Counted from the stretch's first letter, positions 1-8,689 are shown. The stretch: 16,652 nt of DNA from an uncultured Candidatus Saccharibacteria bacterium (GCA_937935245.1 CALGXX010000007.1:1-16652), one strand, 5' to 3'. Numbers and translations are program-made. Notes: generated by a model from the letters alone, not told the origin.

Positions 1-692
1 TGTCTTCGATCGCTAATCCGAAGCGCGTGCTGATTATGGGCGGCGGCGATGGTTTGTTGGCTCGGGATGTTTTAAAATATCCCAGCGTTGAGCATATTAC
101 GTTGGTCGATATCGATGAGGTGATGACTAATCTGGCGAAAACTAATCATCTTCTCACCGATATAAATCAGTGCTCGTTGCATGATCCACGCGTTTCCATT
201 GTCAATCAAGACGCTTTTCAATTCGCCTTCTCTACTAAGGATAAATATGATGTTGTGCTGATTGATTTGGTGGATCCGTCGAATGAGAAATTGGCCAAGT
301 TGTACTCCGAGCAATTATATCGTCAAATCGGTAATATTTTAACGGAGCGTGGCGTTATGGTGACGCAGGCGACGTCATCATTTTTCTCTCCGCATGCTTT
401 TTATATGGTGGCAAACACCGTCAAATCATCTCGTCCGGAGCGATACGTGACGGCGTTTTCGGTCAATGTGCCGTCATTTGGCGAGTGGGGTTTTGTGATG
501 TCTACGCCGCAAGCCGAGGTCGTGGCTAGCCAGCCATTACCGAAAAACCTACGATACCAAAACCAGAAATTGCTCACTTTCCTGACTAAACAAAACGCCG
601 TATCGGTGCCGTCTGGACCGACTTCTACGTTGGTTTCTCCGCGAATTACCGACGTTTACAATTCCGATATGCGTCAGTGGCGATACGAATAG
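1..692 (+). CDS. speE: Spermidine synthase-like aminopropyltransferase, membrane-associated type (5' partial)
   Basis: Class I SAM-fold enzyme expected to transfer an aminopropyl group from decarboxylated SAM to putrescine. The frame is open from the window edge (first complete codon at 3), so the start and any N-terminal membrane domain lie upstream; the GTG at 27 is internal. Visible motifs are the nucleotide-binding loop NPKRVLIMGGGDG, the acidic strand LVDIDEVM, the catalytic-region strand VVLIDLVDP, and VPSFGEWGF near the C-terminus. The last is typical of the long membrane-type spermidine synthases rather than short soluble SpeE. The stop at 690-692 is only 3 bp from the convergent stop of the next gene and I see no terminator between them. 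The family is clear; the polyamine substrate is inferred. Confidence 0.8.
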   Translation, partial: SSIANPKRVLIMGGGDGLLARDVLKYPSVEHITLVDIDEVMTNLAKTNHLLTDINQCSLHDPRVSIVNQDAFQFAFSTKDKYDVVLIDLVDPSNEKLAKLYSEQLYRQIGNILTERGVMVTQATSSFFSPHAFYMVANTVKSSRPERYVTAFSVNVPSFGEWGFVMSTPQAEVVASQPLPKNLRYQNQKLLTFLTKQNAVSVPSGPTSTLVSPRITDVYNSDMRQWRYE

Positions 693-695
693 TTT

Positions 696-3344
696 TTAGT
701 CGGCGGTAGTGCTCTTTTTTCGACGTCGACGTCGTCTTTTTGGTGTGGCTGAAGCTAGCGGTGTAACTGTGCTAATTGCGGTTTCTGTAGGTGTGTTATC
801 GTTGCCGCGAATTTGCAAAACAACTTCGCCATCGTTTGCTGCGGGTTGCTGCTTTTCCGGTTGGCTATTGACCGCTGGAGCGTTGTTTGCGGGCTGCGGT
901 TGAGGTTTGGCTGGTTGCTTTTTTTGGTTGCGAATAGGCTTTATTGTAGCATCAATTTCCTTCTCGACATCTTCCCTGTTTCGCGAATACATGCGACGCG
1001 AATGTTCAATAATGTGCGGCGTGTTGTCGGCTTGGCTTGGCGGAAGTTCCAATGTGCGGGCAGAAAACGCGGGAGTTTTCTCGCCGCCGATAACCATATT
1101 GACAACAAAATTACGATTGTGCATTTGAAGTAGGTCGATTGCCTCGAAGTTTGGCTCAAACTGCTTGGCAAGAATCGGTGCATCGTCAGCAGAAACTCGG
1201 AAGGAAATCATGGTGCCGACGTTTCCGAAAACCGCATCGCGAACCGTGTCGCTCATCTGGGAAATGTACTGGTTGGCAACGGTCAAATTAAGACCATATT
1301 TTCGAGCCTCGGATAGAATGGTCGCAAACGAATCGGTGGCGAAGTTCTGGAACTCGTCGACGTAAAGATAGAATGGACGGCGGTCGCGGACGTCAGGAAT
1401 GTCACTTCGAGACATAGCGGCAAGCTGGATTTTTGTGACCAAGAACGAACCGAGTATGGCGGCATTATCTTCACCGATAAGACCTTTGGACAGATTGACG
1501 ATTAGAATCTTTCCTTCGTCCATAATCTGGCGAATATTGAACGTGGATTTCGGCTGTCCGATAATATTGCGAATGATTGGATTGGCGGTGAAAGCCCCGA
1601 CTTTATTTAAGACTGGCGCAATTGCCTCGGCGACAAACTTGTCATTCCAACTAGCAAATTCGACATTCCAGAATTGTAGAACCACGGTGTCGCGACAATA
1701 AGTCAGCGTTTCTTTTCGGAATTCCTTATCTGTTAGCATACGAGTAATGTCAAGCATCGTCGCTTCTGGTCGATCCAGCAAAGCCAAAATTGTATACCGC
1801 AAAATATACTCAAGCCGCGGTCCCCACGAATCGCCGAAAATGCGCTTCAAAACGCCGATGATCTCTGATGAAATGTTGGTTTTTTGGTTCGGGTTTGTGA
1901 CTTCCAGCGGGTTGAATCCCAGAGGATACGCGGTGTCGGCTGGATTAAAATAAATCACGTCGTTCAATCGGCTGCCGGGGATAAATTTCATGTTGTTGAT
2001 CGCGAAGTCGCCGTGCGGGTCGATGATGGCATATCCTTGATTATGGAAGATGTCGCTTAAGGCGAAGAGTTCTAGTAGTCCGCTCTTCCCGGCGCCCGTT
2101 TGCCCGATTATGTAAACGTGGCGTGAGCGGTCATAGCGCAACATACCGAATTGGTGGCTGATGCCGCGGAAGTTGGTGACGCCAAAGGCAGAAATTTGGT
2201 CATCGTTGACGTCTTCGCCGGTTAAGACTGGCAATTTGGATGGCGGCTCTGCGGTCTTGGAACTTGCCCAAACTATATTTGGCGTTTCAACGTTGGTGTG
2301 TGGCAAGTGAAAAACTGACGCCAATTCTTCTATGTTTAAGATGAACCCGTCGCCGATGAATGAACGCTTGCGATATTTATCAATAAATTCTTTGCCAAAC
2401 GCGCCCTTGACGGCACGAAATCCGTTGAGATTTGTCGAATTGAACTGCTTAAATGTACCGACAAGCGCCTGCATACGAAGCTTGGCATTTGTCTGACTTT
2501 CGCCCATATAAACCAAGCGGATTTTTACTTCATATCCGAGCTTGGTCGCTTTTTTCTCTGCTTCAGAAATGCGAGTTTTATCGCGGTCTGATAGCTCGAT
2601 TTTGGCTGATTGCCCGACTCCCTGCTCTGGCGGTTGCCATAACGCGCCAAGTACACCAATTAGCCACTGCATACTGCCGCCGAATCCTGGCAAGGAGAAC
2701 ATTCGTCCGTTTTTTATACTATTGATATATCGATCTGCGGCGTTTTGCCAGTCATCTGGGATTGGTCTGACTAGCACCTGAATCCACAATTCCTCACCGG
2801 TGGTTTCCAGTTTTGCTAACGTACCCGTAATGCCCGCCAGCGGGTCGACTTCGAAGTTTTGGAAAGTGCGAATCGGGAGGAATTCATCTGTGGTTAATGT
2901 CAATTCTGTCGAGTAAGCAACTTCGTGGTCGCGCTCGTGCTCGGTATAATCTTCGTCGGCTTGGTGAATTTGAACGGTTGGATATTGAGAATAAATCTGT
3001 CCTTCGACAAAGCTCTGCAAGGTTTTTGGTACCCAAACGTAAAAGCGAATTTGCCCATTGACTGAGGCGATTTCAAAACTAATGTGTTCTTGGTGTCCGC
3101 CAGATAATCGTAATTCTTTATTATCGCGAAGAATTCCGTGCAGTGAAGCGAATAACTGTTCGGCGGCAAGTTCTTGCTTGTCATTTGTGCGTGGGATTTC
3201 CAGAACCAAAAGCACGCTCTCAACTGGGGTAAAATCTTCTATCTTCCGATAATTCCGCCACGTCAAAAACATCAGGACTGCCACGATTGGTATCCAAACA
3301 TACCATTGCAATAACGTACCGATGATCCAAGAAATAATCTGCAT
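696..3344 (-). CDS. VirD4/TraG-like type IV secretion/conjugation ATPase
   Basis: An 882-residue membrane-anchored P-loop ATPase. Residues about 5-28 form one hydrophobic anchor (IPIVAVLMFLTW). A roughly 350-residue domain follows, then Walker A GQTGAGKS (414-421), IIDPHGDF (440-447), Walker B FYLYVDEF (658-665), and a sensor-like region with VANQYISQM. This order matches the DUF87/TraG/VirD4 motor superfamily, which pumps DNA or protein through type IV machinery. Residues from about 800 are Pro/Gln/Ala-rich and end in a run of Arg and Lys (RRRRRRKK), probably a disordered tail that binds nucleic acid or partners. No other type IV secretion gene is in the window, so it stands alone here. Its promoter lies just upstream and its 3' end converges with the spermidine synthase gene. 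The ATPase family is certain; the substrate is unknown. Confidence 0.85.
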   Translation of the reverse strand: MQIISWIIGTLLQWYVWIPIVAVLMFLTWRNYRKIEDFTPVESVLLVLEIPRTNDKQELAAEQLFASLHGILRDNKELRLSGGHQEHISFEIASVNGQIRFYVWVPKTLQSFVEGQIYSQYPTVQIHQADEDYTEHERDHEVAYSTELTLTTDEFLPIRTFQNFEVDPLAGITGTLAKLETTGEELWIQVLVRPIPDDWQNAADRYINSIKNGRMFSLPGFGGSMQWLIGVLGALWQPPEQGVGQSAKIELSDRDKTRISEAEKKATKLGYEVKIRLVYMGESQTNAKLRMQALVGTFKQFNSTNLNGFRAVKGAFGKEFIDKYRKRSFIGDGFILNIEELASVFHLPHTNVETPNIVWASSKTAEPPSKLPVLTGEDVNDDQISAFGVTNFRGISHQFGMLRYDRSRHVYIIGQTGAGKSGLLELFALSDIFHNQGYAIIDPHGDFAINNMKFIPGSRLNDVIYFNPADTAYPLGFNPLEVTNPNQKTNISSEIIGVLKRIFGDSWGPRLEYILRYTILALLDRPEATMLDITRMLTDKEFRKETLTYCRDTVVLQFWNVEFASWNDKFVAEAIAPVLNKVGAFTANPIIRNIIGQPKSTFNIRQIMDEGKILIVNLSKGLIGEDNAAILGSFLVTKIQLAAMSRSDIPDVRDRRPFYLYVDEFQNFATDSFATILSEARKYGLNLTVANQYISQMSDTVRDAVFGNVGTMISFRVSADDAPILAKQFEPNFEAIDLLQMHNRNFVVNMVIGGEKTPAFSARTLELPPSQADNTPHIIEHSRRMYSRNREDVEKEIDATIKPIRNQKKQPAKPQPQPANNAPAVNSQPEKQQPAANDGEVVLQIRGNDNTPTETAISTVTPLASATPKRRRRRRKKSTTAD

Positions 3345-3353
3345 TATGTGTAA

Positions 3354-3382
3354 ATTATCTCACCTCTGAAAGAAGTTTGCAA
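3354..3382 (-). promoter_or_regulatory. Promoter of the VirD4-like gene
   Basis: On the minus strand TTGCAA (3377-3382), a 17-bp spacer and GATAAT (3354-3359). The -10 box ends 9 bp before the ATG at 3344, leaving room for a leader of only 2-3 nt. Confidence 0.65.
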
Positions 3383-3388
3383 CTTAGC

Positions 3389-4441
3389 TTAAGCGGCTTC
3401 TTCAAAAACGTATGTGGCTTTAGCGACGCGTTTGAATTGCGGCTTTGATTGAAGGTTTAATAGAATAGTAGTCTCCTTGACTTGTCGTTTGTCGAGGACT
3501 TGACGGACGATTTCATCGCGGTGAAGCGGAGTTTCGGAATTTTTCAGAATATCGGTAATGATATCTGCTACAGTTCCGCGGCTGTAGCCCCAGCTGGCAA
3601 GCGCGTAAATACCGCGACCGATTAGAACAAAGCGCTTATCTTTAATAAGTTCATTGTGAATTGCCTGCGTCGTGACGCTTCGGCGGTTAAATTCGCTATC
3701 CCGAATTCCCTTGGCGATGTCGGAAAAATGCATCGGTGAGCCATTCGTGTCCAAAACAACGTAGATTTTATCGCGAATGTTCTTTGGGTTGACCGCTGGC
3801 CATTTGGCTAGTCCCCACTGATCGTTTAAGCTGGCCAATTTTTTACTAACGGTAGCCAAGGCTGCAATGTTTGAAGGATGTTCGTAGTCCAATTTTTTGT
3901 GCAATTCTTCCGCGGTAACGGGCTCGCCGTGTTTTTTGATCGTTTTGACAACCTCTTCGACTCGTGCTCTAATTTGCTTTTCATTGCCGAGAGTGTCAAT
4001 TGCTGCCGCTTGATAGTAATCGTCATTCTCTGTAACAATCGTGATATTTTCTGCTAGCTCAGAAATGAACGCCACACGAGCGCGGTCAATTGCAGTAGCT
4101 TCTTTACCGAGGAAATGTGACGCCAAATCCTGCATGCGCGCAACTCGTCCCATCTCAGACAAACTCGAAGTAATTTCTTTTTCCATAGCAATAACCGAAG
4201 GAAGTTCTCCCTCGGCGACAGCTGCACGTAGACGCGTTAAGATTGCTTTTTCTAGCTGACGAACGCGCTCGCGAGTAATGCCGAACATATCGCCAATTAA
4301 CTCTAACGTTTCTTTTCGGTCATACAAACCAAATCGTCGAGAAATAATTTCCTTCTCGCGTTCTTGCGGAATCTTAGAAATAATAGTATCGACGACAGAA
4401 TTTAATTTGGCGCTTTGCTCGGTTTTTGCTGTCTCGCTCAT
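3389..4441 (-). CDS. Sigma-70 region 4-like / HARE-HTH fusion DNA-binding protein
   Basis: A 350-residue predicted transcription factor. Residues about 22-75 resemble sigma-70 region 4, with the helix-turn-helix TLELIGDMFGITRERVRQLE. There is no region 2 for -10 recognition, so it is not a complete sigma factor. A charged linker leads to a HARE-HTH winged helix at about 222-284 (GSPMHFSDIAKGI ... GRGIYALASWGY), and residues 285-345 look like another winged helix. HARE-HTH domains occur in the RNA polymerase delta subunit RpoE and in chromatin or restriction factors. The combination suggests a polymerase-associated regulator, perhaps a general one in a genome with few sigma factors. It has a consensus promoter and a roughly 54-nt leader with a GAGAGG element about 14 nt before the ATG. 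The regulatory role is inferred. Confidence 0.75.
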   Translation of the reverse strand: MSETAKTEQSAKLNSVVDTIISKIPQEREKEIISRRFGLYDRKETLELIGDMFGITRERVRQLEKAILTRLRAAVAEGELPSVIAMEKEITSSLSEMGRVARMQDLASHFLGKEATAIDRARVAFISELAENITIVTENDDYYQAAAIDTLGNEKQIRARVEEVVKTIKKHGEPVTAEELHKKLDYEHPSNIAALATVSKKLASLNDQWGLAKWPAVNPKNIRDKIYVVLDTNGSPMHFSDIAKGIRDSEFNRRSVTTQAIHNELIKDKRFVLIGRGIYALASWGYSRGTVADIITDILKNSETPLHRDEIVRQVLDKRQVKETTILLNLQSKPQFKRVAKATYVFEEAA

Positions 4442-4501
4442 GCTACTAGAAACATCCTCTCTGCCTCACCACAGGTTATATTGATTGAAAATATGTTTTT
4501 A

Positions 4502-4530
4502 ATTATACAATTGCATTTGACAAAAGTCAA
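4502..4530 (-). promoter_or_regulatory. Strong promoter of the sigma-4/HARE-HTH gene
   Basis: Minus strand TTGACT (4525-4530), 17-bp spacer, TATAAT (4502-4507). The predicted start near 4495 gives a leader of about 54 nt, unlike most genes here. The -35 box lies in the dyad TTGAC-N4-GTCAA (4517-4530). Confidence 0.8.
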
Positions 4531-4533
4531 TAG

Positions 4534-4572
4534 ATAAATGCCATAATTGCTGATATAAATTATAGCATTTAT
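4534..4572. repeat. Long AT-rich inverted repeat upstream of the HARE-HTH promoter
   Basis: Arms 4534-4548 and 4558-4572 (ATAAATGC... / ...GCATTTAT) are complementary over 15 bp with one mismatch around a 9-nt loop. The repeat sits 3 bp upstream of the -35 box of the sigma-4/HARE-HTH promoter and about 70 bp past the topA stop. It could be an operator or upstream element, or a weak topA terminator. It has no U-run on the minus-strand side, so I favour a regulatory site. The rest of the 4442-4642 gap is AT-rich with no further gene that I can support. Confidence 0.5.
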
Positions 4573-4642
4573 TTTACGTTTTTTGCAATAGATTATATGA
4601 AGAGTTTTTATTATCCGGAATTATTGGATAGTATGGAAAACG

Positions 4643-6988
4643 CTATTTCTTTTTAGCGGATGTTTTGGAGGCTTTTTTAACTACGCGTTTGCGAGTTGGC
4701 TTCGCTGTTGTGGCGCTTAATAGCTCCAGAGCTTTTTCGTGAGTAATAGTTTTCGGATCCGTGTCTTTAGGAATTTTGACATTTTTGGTGCCGTTAGTGA
4801 TGTATGGACCGAATCGACCATTGAGAACCTTAACTCCATCTGGAAACTCGGCAATATTCTTAGCGGCTTCGGCTTCTAATTTGGCGGCGTAAAGTTCGCG
4901 CGCTTTTTCTAAAGTAATGCTGTGAGGGTCTTCCGGCTTAATGGAAACGAATAATTTACCGACTTGAATGTATGGACCGAATCGTCCAATATTCGCCTTA
5001 ATGTCTTGGCCGTCCTCTGTTTGACCAACGACGCGAGGTAGCTTGAACATTTCCAGCGCTTGCTCCAGAGTAACTGTCTCAATTTTCGCGCCCTTTGGCA
5101 GCGGCGCAAAACGTGGCTTTTCGTCGCCATCAGTTTCGCCAAGCTGCAACATCGGACCAAATCGCCCAAATCGCGCGATAATCGGCTTATTTGTCTTCGG
5201 GTCAATTCCCACTTCGCGATTGGCGCCGACTTTACTTCGGTCGATTCCGCCAGATTGCTCAATTAATTTATGGAAAGGCGTGTAAAATCCGTGCAGCATT
5301 GCGCTTTTTTCCAGATTGGCGCCGGCAATTTTGTCAAATTCTGTCTCAACGTTGGCGGTAAAATCGTAATCGACAATTTGCGTAAAATGATCCGTCAGGA
5401 AATCGGCAATCAGTTCGCCGCTTGGCATTGGAATAAGCTTGCCGCGTGTCGAGCCGGTTTTTTCCTGGACAATACTTCGACTGACTTCCTCGCCGTTATA
5501 GTTCAGGACAATTACGTCACGCGGTTGACCTTCGCTGTCGCCCTTTTCAACGTAGCCGCGAGTCTGAATAGTGTCAATAATCGTGGCATATGTGGATGGA
5601 CGTCCGATTCCAAGCTCCTCCAGTTTCTTGACTAGCGAGCCTTCGGTGTAGCGAGCTGGCGGTCTGGTGAATGTTTGGCGAGCCGTAATATCGTGAGAAT
5701 TGACTTCATCACCAGACTGTAACTTCGGTAGAAGTTCATCTTTATTGCCGCCGTAAACGCGCAAAAATCCGTCAAATGTAATGACTTCGCCCTTTGCCTC
5801 AAACTGAGCAGGCTTTTTGCTTTTTGGTAATTTTTCACCCTTGATGTCGATTGTAATAGTTGTCTTTTCTAGCTTCGCTGGCGACATTTGTGACGCTAAA
5901 GTTCGGCGTCGAATTAGGTCGTATAATTTCTGGTCATAGCTATTATTAGATGCGGTTTCCAGAGTGATGTCTGTCGGGCGAATGGCTTCGTGAGCTTCTT
6001 GGGCAGACGCAGATTTGGTCTTAAATTTGCGAACCGTTGAGTAATCTGGACCGTAAAGACGCTTGATAAAATCGGTGGCCGCCGCGATGGCTTGACCGCT
6101 CAAATTCACCGAGTCGGTACGCATATAGGTGATTTTTCCGTCTTGGTATAGCTTTTGTGCCGAAGCCATGGTTGCTTTGGAGCTGAAACCAAGCTTAGAG
6201 TTGGCCTCCTGTTGCAAGGTTGACGTGGTAAATGGTGCCGCTGGATTGCGCGTTCCGGGGGTTTTTGAGATATCGCTAACAACAAATTCGGCAGGTTTCA
6301 GACTATTTAAGAACTCGTTTGCCGCTTCTTCTGTATCGAATTTTTGATTAAGTTCGGCCTTGAATTCTTGATTGTCGTGAATAAAAATGGCGGTAACTTT
6401 GAACTGAGAATTGCCCTCAAACTTCATAATTTCTCGTTCGCGCTCAACTAGTAATCGCACTGCTGGACTCTGAACGCGACCAGCCGACTTGCCGCCCGGA
6501 ACTTTCTGCCAGACGACTGGGCTGAGCTCAAAACCAACCAGTCGGTCAAGGATTTGCCTGGCTTGTTGCGCTTGAACCAAATTCATATCCACGGTTCGCG
6601 GATTCTTAATTGCATTAGTTATGGCATCTTTGGTGATCTCATGAAAAACAATTCGCTTAGTCGTCTCAATAGGAAGATCCAACACCTTACATAAGTGCCA
6701 AGCAATGGCCTCTCCTTCGCGGTCTTCATCGGTTGCGAGCCAAACATTTTCCTTGCCAACTGCCTTGACATTTCTCTTTAGCTCGGTGATAACTTTCTTT
6801 TTTTCAGGATCAACTTCATAGATTGCAAAAAAATCGTTAGCCACGTCAATCGGCGGTGTTCCATCCTTCGTCTTTTTAACAATCGAGCGAATATGCCCCA
6901 CGCTAGACAGGACGTGAAAATCCTTGCCGAGATATTTCTCGATGGTTTTAGCTTTGGCTGGTGACTCGACGATAACGAGATTTTTCAT
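4643..6988 (-). CDS. topA: DNA topoisomerase I
   Basis: A 781-residue type IA topoisomerase that relaxes negative supercoils by cutting one strand through a 5'-phosphotyrosine link. The Toprim domain begins at the N-terminus (NLVIVESPAKAKTIEKYL, Glu8) with the metal-binding triad D87, D89, E91 in TDEDREGEA. The catalytic tyrosine is Y288 in ITYMRTDSVNLS. The conserved LEELGIGRPSTYA and the RYTEGSLVK region follow. The C-terminus has no Cys4 zinc fingers. It instead has three zinc-less TopoI C-terminal repeats of the form RFGP-h-h-Q/T-x-G (about 620-760), then a Lys/Arg/Thr-rich tail. Length and domain order are normal. It lies downstream of a CDP-alcohol phosphatidyltransferase gene and dprA on the same strand; dprA and topA are neighbours in many bacteria. 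It has its own promoter. Confidence 0.97.
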   Translation of the reverse strand: MKNLVIVESPAKAKTIEKYLGKDFHVLSSVGHIRSIVKKTKDGTPPIDVANDFFAIYEVDPEKKKVITELKRNVKAVGKENVWLATDEDREGEAIAWHLCKVLDLPIETTKRIVFHEITKDAITNAIKNPRTVDMNLVQAQQARQILDRLVGFELSPVVWQKVPGGKSAGRVQSPAVRLLVEREREIMKFEGNSQFKVTAIFIHDNQEFKAELNQKFDTEEAANEFLNSLKPAEFVVSDISKTPGTRNPAAPFTTSTLQQEANSKLGFSSKATMASAQKLYQDGKITYMRTDSVNLSGQAIAAATDFIKRLYGPDYSTVRKFKTKSASAQEAHEAIRPTDITLETASNNSYDQKLYDLIRRRTLASQMSPAKLEKTTITIDIKGEKLPKSKKPAQFEAKGEVITFDGFLRVYGGNKDELLPKLQSGDEVNSHDITARQTFTRPPARYTEGSLVKKLEELGIGRPSTYATIIDTIQTRGYVEKGDSEGQPRDVIVLNYNGEEVSRSIVQEKTGSTRGKLIPMPSGELIADFLTDHFTQIVDYDFTANVETEFDKIAGANLEKSAMLHGFYTPFHKLIEQSGGIDRSKVGANREVGIDPKTNKPIIARFGRFGPMLQLGETDGDEKPRFAPLPKGAKIETVTLEQALEMFKLPRVVGQTEDGQDIKANIGRFGPYIQVGKLFVSIKPEDPHSITLEKARELYAAKLEAEAAKNIAEFPDGVKVLNGRFGPYITNGTKNVKIPKDTDPKTITHEKALELLSATTAKPTRKRVVKKASKTSAKKK

Positions 6989-6996
6989 AACTTTAT

Positions 6997-7024
6997 ATTA
7001 TAACAAATCGATATGTAGCTACAA
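6997..7024 (-). promoter_or_regulatory. Promoter of topA
   Basis: Minus strand TTGTAG (7019-7024), 16-bp spacer, TATAAT (6997-7002). Only 8 bp separate the -10 box from the ATG at 6988, and there is no Shine-Dalgarno sequence, so the mRNA is probably leaderless. The -35 is weak and the -10 perfect. Confidence 0.6.
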
Positions 7025-7039
7025 CCGCAAAGTGAATTA

Positions 7040-7726
7040 TTACGAGCGACCACTGAGGCGACCGAGCATTGCCATTGATCCGAGGCTGCGCTTAACATCT
7101 GATATTTGGCGTGGCTTTTCTTTTTCCGCGTTGCCTTTGACTGCTCGCTTTATATAGGTGCATGTTGCGTGCGCAGCGAACGGAAGCGAAGCGGCGAGTG
7201 CTCCAGCTCCTAGTTTGCGTAGAATCTTGGCAGGCTTTGGATTGTCGGTTCGCTTGTCTACTAATTCGGCGGCGGCATAAGCGACTAAGGCTGCTGTCTC
7301 CATAGCTAGCCCCACCTTCCCTGATTTGGTCGGTCGAGTTTCAGCTTTCTTGTCACTACGTAAATTGGTAATTCCTGTAACCCCAGCGTTTATCGAGTTT
7401 AGTAGCGCAACAATGCCAAGAACATGCTTTGGAGCCAACCCCTTTTTATACATTTCATAGAGAATTTTTGCCATAACTATTTTGTCTGTTGTGGCATCTA
7501 AGGCTGCTCCAAAATTGCTGGTCTGCCCTGTCATGCGTGCTACTTTGCCGTCCAGAACGTCAGCTAATCGCCCGACCGCGCATTCCGCCAGCCCTTCAGG
7601 TGTATCGATTTTCTCAGATCCGTGTATCGCTAAAGCGGCGCCAGTTACGCTTATCAAATTAGGGATGGTAAAAACGTCTTTGGCGACTTTACTGGCGGTA
7701 GGAGATGTTTCTCGGGATTTTTTCAT
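7040..7726 (-). CDS. CDP-alcohol phosphatidyltransferase family protein
   Basis: A 228-residue membrane enzyme of phospholipid synthesis. It carries the full family signature D-x2-DG-x2-AR-x8-G-x3-D-x3-D, with D56, D59-G60, A63-R64, G73, D77 and D81 in the segment starting DVLDGKVAR. These acidic residues bind the metal ions and the CDP-diacylglycerol head group. N-terminal IPNLISVTGAALAI and later Ala/Leu-rich segments (around 102-120, 137-152 and 170-188) are membrane helices. PgsA-type phosphatidylglycerophosphate synthase is the best guess for a minimal genome. However, the sequence lacks features that would tell the acceptor alcohol (glycerol-3-phosphate, inositol or another), so no symbol is given. 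The C-terminal 45 residues are basic and hydrophilic. It lies between dprA and topA and has its own promoter. Confidence 0.85.
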   Translation of the reverse strand: MKKSRETSPTASKVAKDVFTIPNLISVTGAALAIHGSEKIDTPEGLAECAVGRLADVLDGKVARMTGQTSNFGAALDATTDKIVMAKILYEMYKKGLAPKHVLGIVALLNSINAGVTGITNLRSDKKAETRPTKSGKVGLAMETAALVAYAAAELVDKRTDNPKPAKILRKLGAGALAASLPFAAHATCTYIKRAVKGNAEKEKPRQISDVKRSLGSMAMLGRLSGRS

Positions 7727-7733
7727 AGTTCGT

Positions 7734-7762
7734 ATAATAACATCAATTTGTCAAAGTAGCAA
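7734..7762 (-). promoter_or_regulatory. Promoter of the CDP-alcohol phosphatidyltransferase gene
   Basis: Minus strand TTGCTA (7757-7762), 17-bp spacer, TATTAT (7734-7739). The -10 box ends 7 bp from the ATG, again predicting a leaderless transcript. The site falls in the 38-bp gap after dprA. Confidence 0.6.
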
Positions 7763-7764
7763 TA

Positions 7765-8634
7765 TTATCGTAATGTCCAGTTGTTCGCCCCGAGAGGTTT
7801 GATAACACCGTTGATTTCCAGCATAGTTAACGCCGTGGCAAAATCTGACGCGGATAATCCTGATTTTTGTTGAATTTCGTCGCCGTCGCGCAGTCCTTCT
7901 GAGATGAGTTTTATGATAATAGCCTCTTCAATTGTTGCGCTGGCTGCTAATTCTTGGCCGTTGTCTTTTTGCAATTTCTCTGGCGCGATGATTGATAAAA
8001 CATCGTCGGCGTCTGTCACCAAATACGCCCCTTGTTTTAATAAAGTATTGCAGCCAGCCGACAACGGGCTGGTTATGTTTCCGGGAACTACAAACAAATC
8101 TCTTCCCTGATTCAGTGCATGCGAGGCTGTGTTTAATGTGCCGCTTCGCTCGGTGGCTTCAGTGATAATAATTCCGTCAGCTAGCCCGCTAACCAGCCGA
8201 TTACGCTCCAGAAAGCTCCAACGATTGACTATTTTATTATCGCCCTTCATCCATTCCGAAACGACCGCGCCACCTTGCTCTATGATGCTTATGGCTAATT
8301 GATAATTGGTCCGCGGTGAAATATCAGGAAGCTCGTTTGGAACGACCGCCACGACCGTTCCGCCAGCTTCAATCGCAGCTTTTTGGGCAATGCAGTCCAC
8401 TCCTAGCGCCAGCCCGCTCACGATTACACACCCAGCTTTTGCCAGATCTGTTGCCAATCGCTCGGTGACTTCTTTTCCGTAGGCAGACGGCTTGCGGGAC
8501 CCGACGATTGATACGACGGGCGCATTTGTTTCTGGCAATTTTCCCATATAACATAAGCTTTTTGGTGGATTGGCAATATGTGCTAATCTCTGGGAGAAAA
8601 TATGCTCATCTGGTGTAATTCTATTGATTTCCAT
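7765..8634 (-). CDS. dprA: DNA processing protein DprA (Smf)
   Basis: A 289-residue DprA/Smf protein. DprA protects incoming single-stranded DNA and loads RecA during natural transformation. The Rossmann-like core shows SIVGSRKPSAYG (42-53), VIVSGLALGVD (71-81), FLERNRLVSGLADG (141-154), EATERSGTLNTASHAL (159-174), and VVPGN followed by the SAGCNTLLKQGA motif. The C-terminal 60 residues form a winged helix of the DML1-like type (IIKLISEGLRDGDEIQQKSGLSASDF, quoted here only as landmarks at about 240-265). I chose the ATG at 8634, giving MEINRITPDE as in typical family N-termini. A GTG at 8661 would add nine residues but overlaps the opposite-strand promoter. An intact dprA is consistent with reports of natural competence in Saccharibacteria. 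Confidence 0.93.
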   Translation of the reverse strand: MEINRITPDEHIFSQRLAHIANPPKSLCYMGKLPETNAPVVSIVGSRKPSAYGKEVTERLATDLAKAGCVIVSGLALGVDCIAQKAAIEAGGTVVAVVPNELPDISPRTNYQLAISIIEQGGAVVSEWMKGDNKIVNRWSFLERNRLVSGLADGIIITEATERSGTLNTASHALNQGRDLFVVPGNITSPLSAGCNTLLKQGAYLVTDADDVLSIIAPEKLQKDNGQELAASATIEEAIIIKLISEGLRDGDEIQQKSGLSASDFATALTMLEINGVIKPLGANNWTLR

Positions 8635-8654
8635 AAAAAATGTGGTAAAAAGTA

Positions 8655-8683
8655 TTGACACTTTGTCAAATGTTTGCTATAAT
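8655..8683 (+). promoter_or_regulatory. Near-consensus promoter driving a noncoding RNA
   Basis: TTGACA (8655-8660), 17-bp spacer, TATAAT (8678-8683): a perfect consensus at optimal spacing, the strongest in the window. The -35 is one arm of the dyad TTGACA-N3-TGTCAA (8655-8669). No protein-coding gene lies downstream on this strand until 11281. Confidence 0.85.
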
Positions 8684-8689
8684 CAAGGA

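Noticed and set aside
721..734. Perfect palindrome CGACGTCGACGTCG
   Set aside because: It is explained by repeated Arg codons (CGA/CGT) in the poly-Arg tail of the VirD4-like protein.
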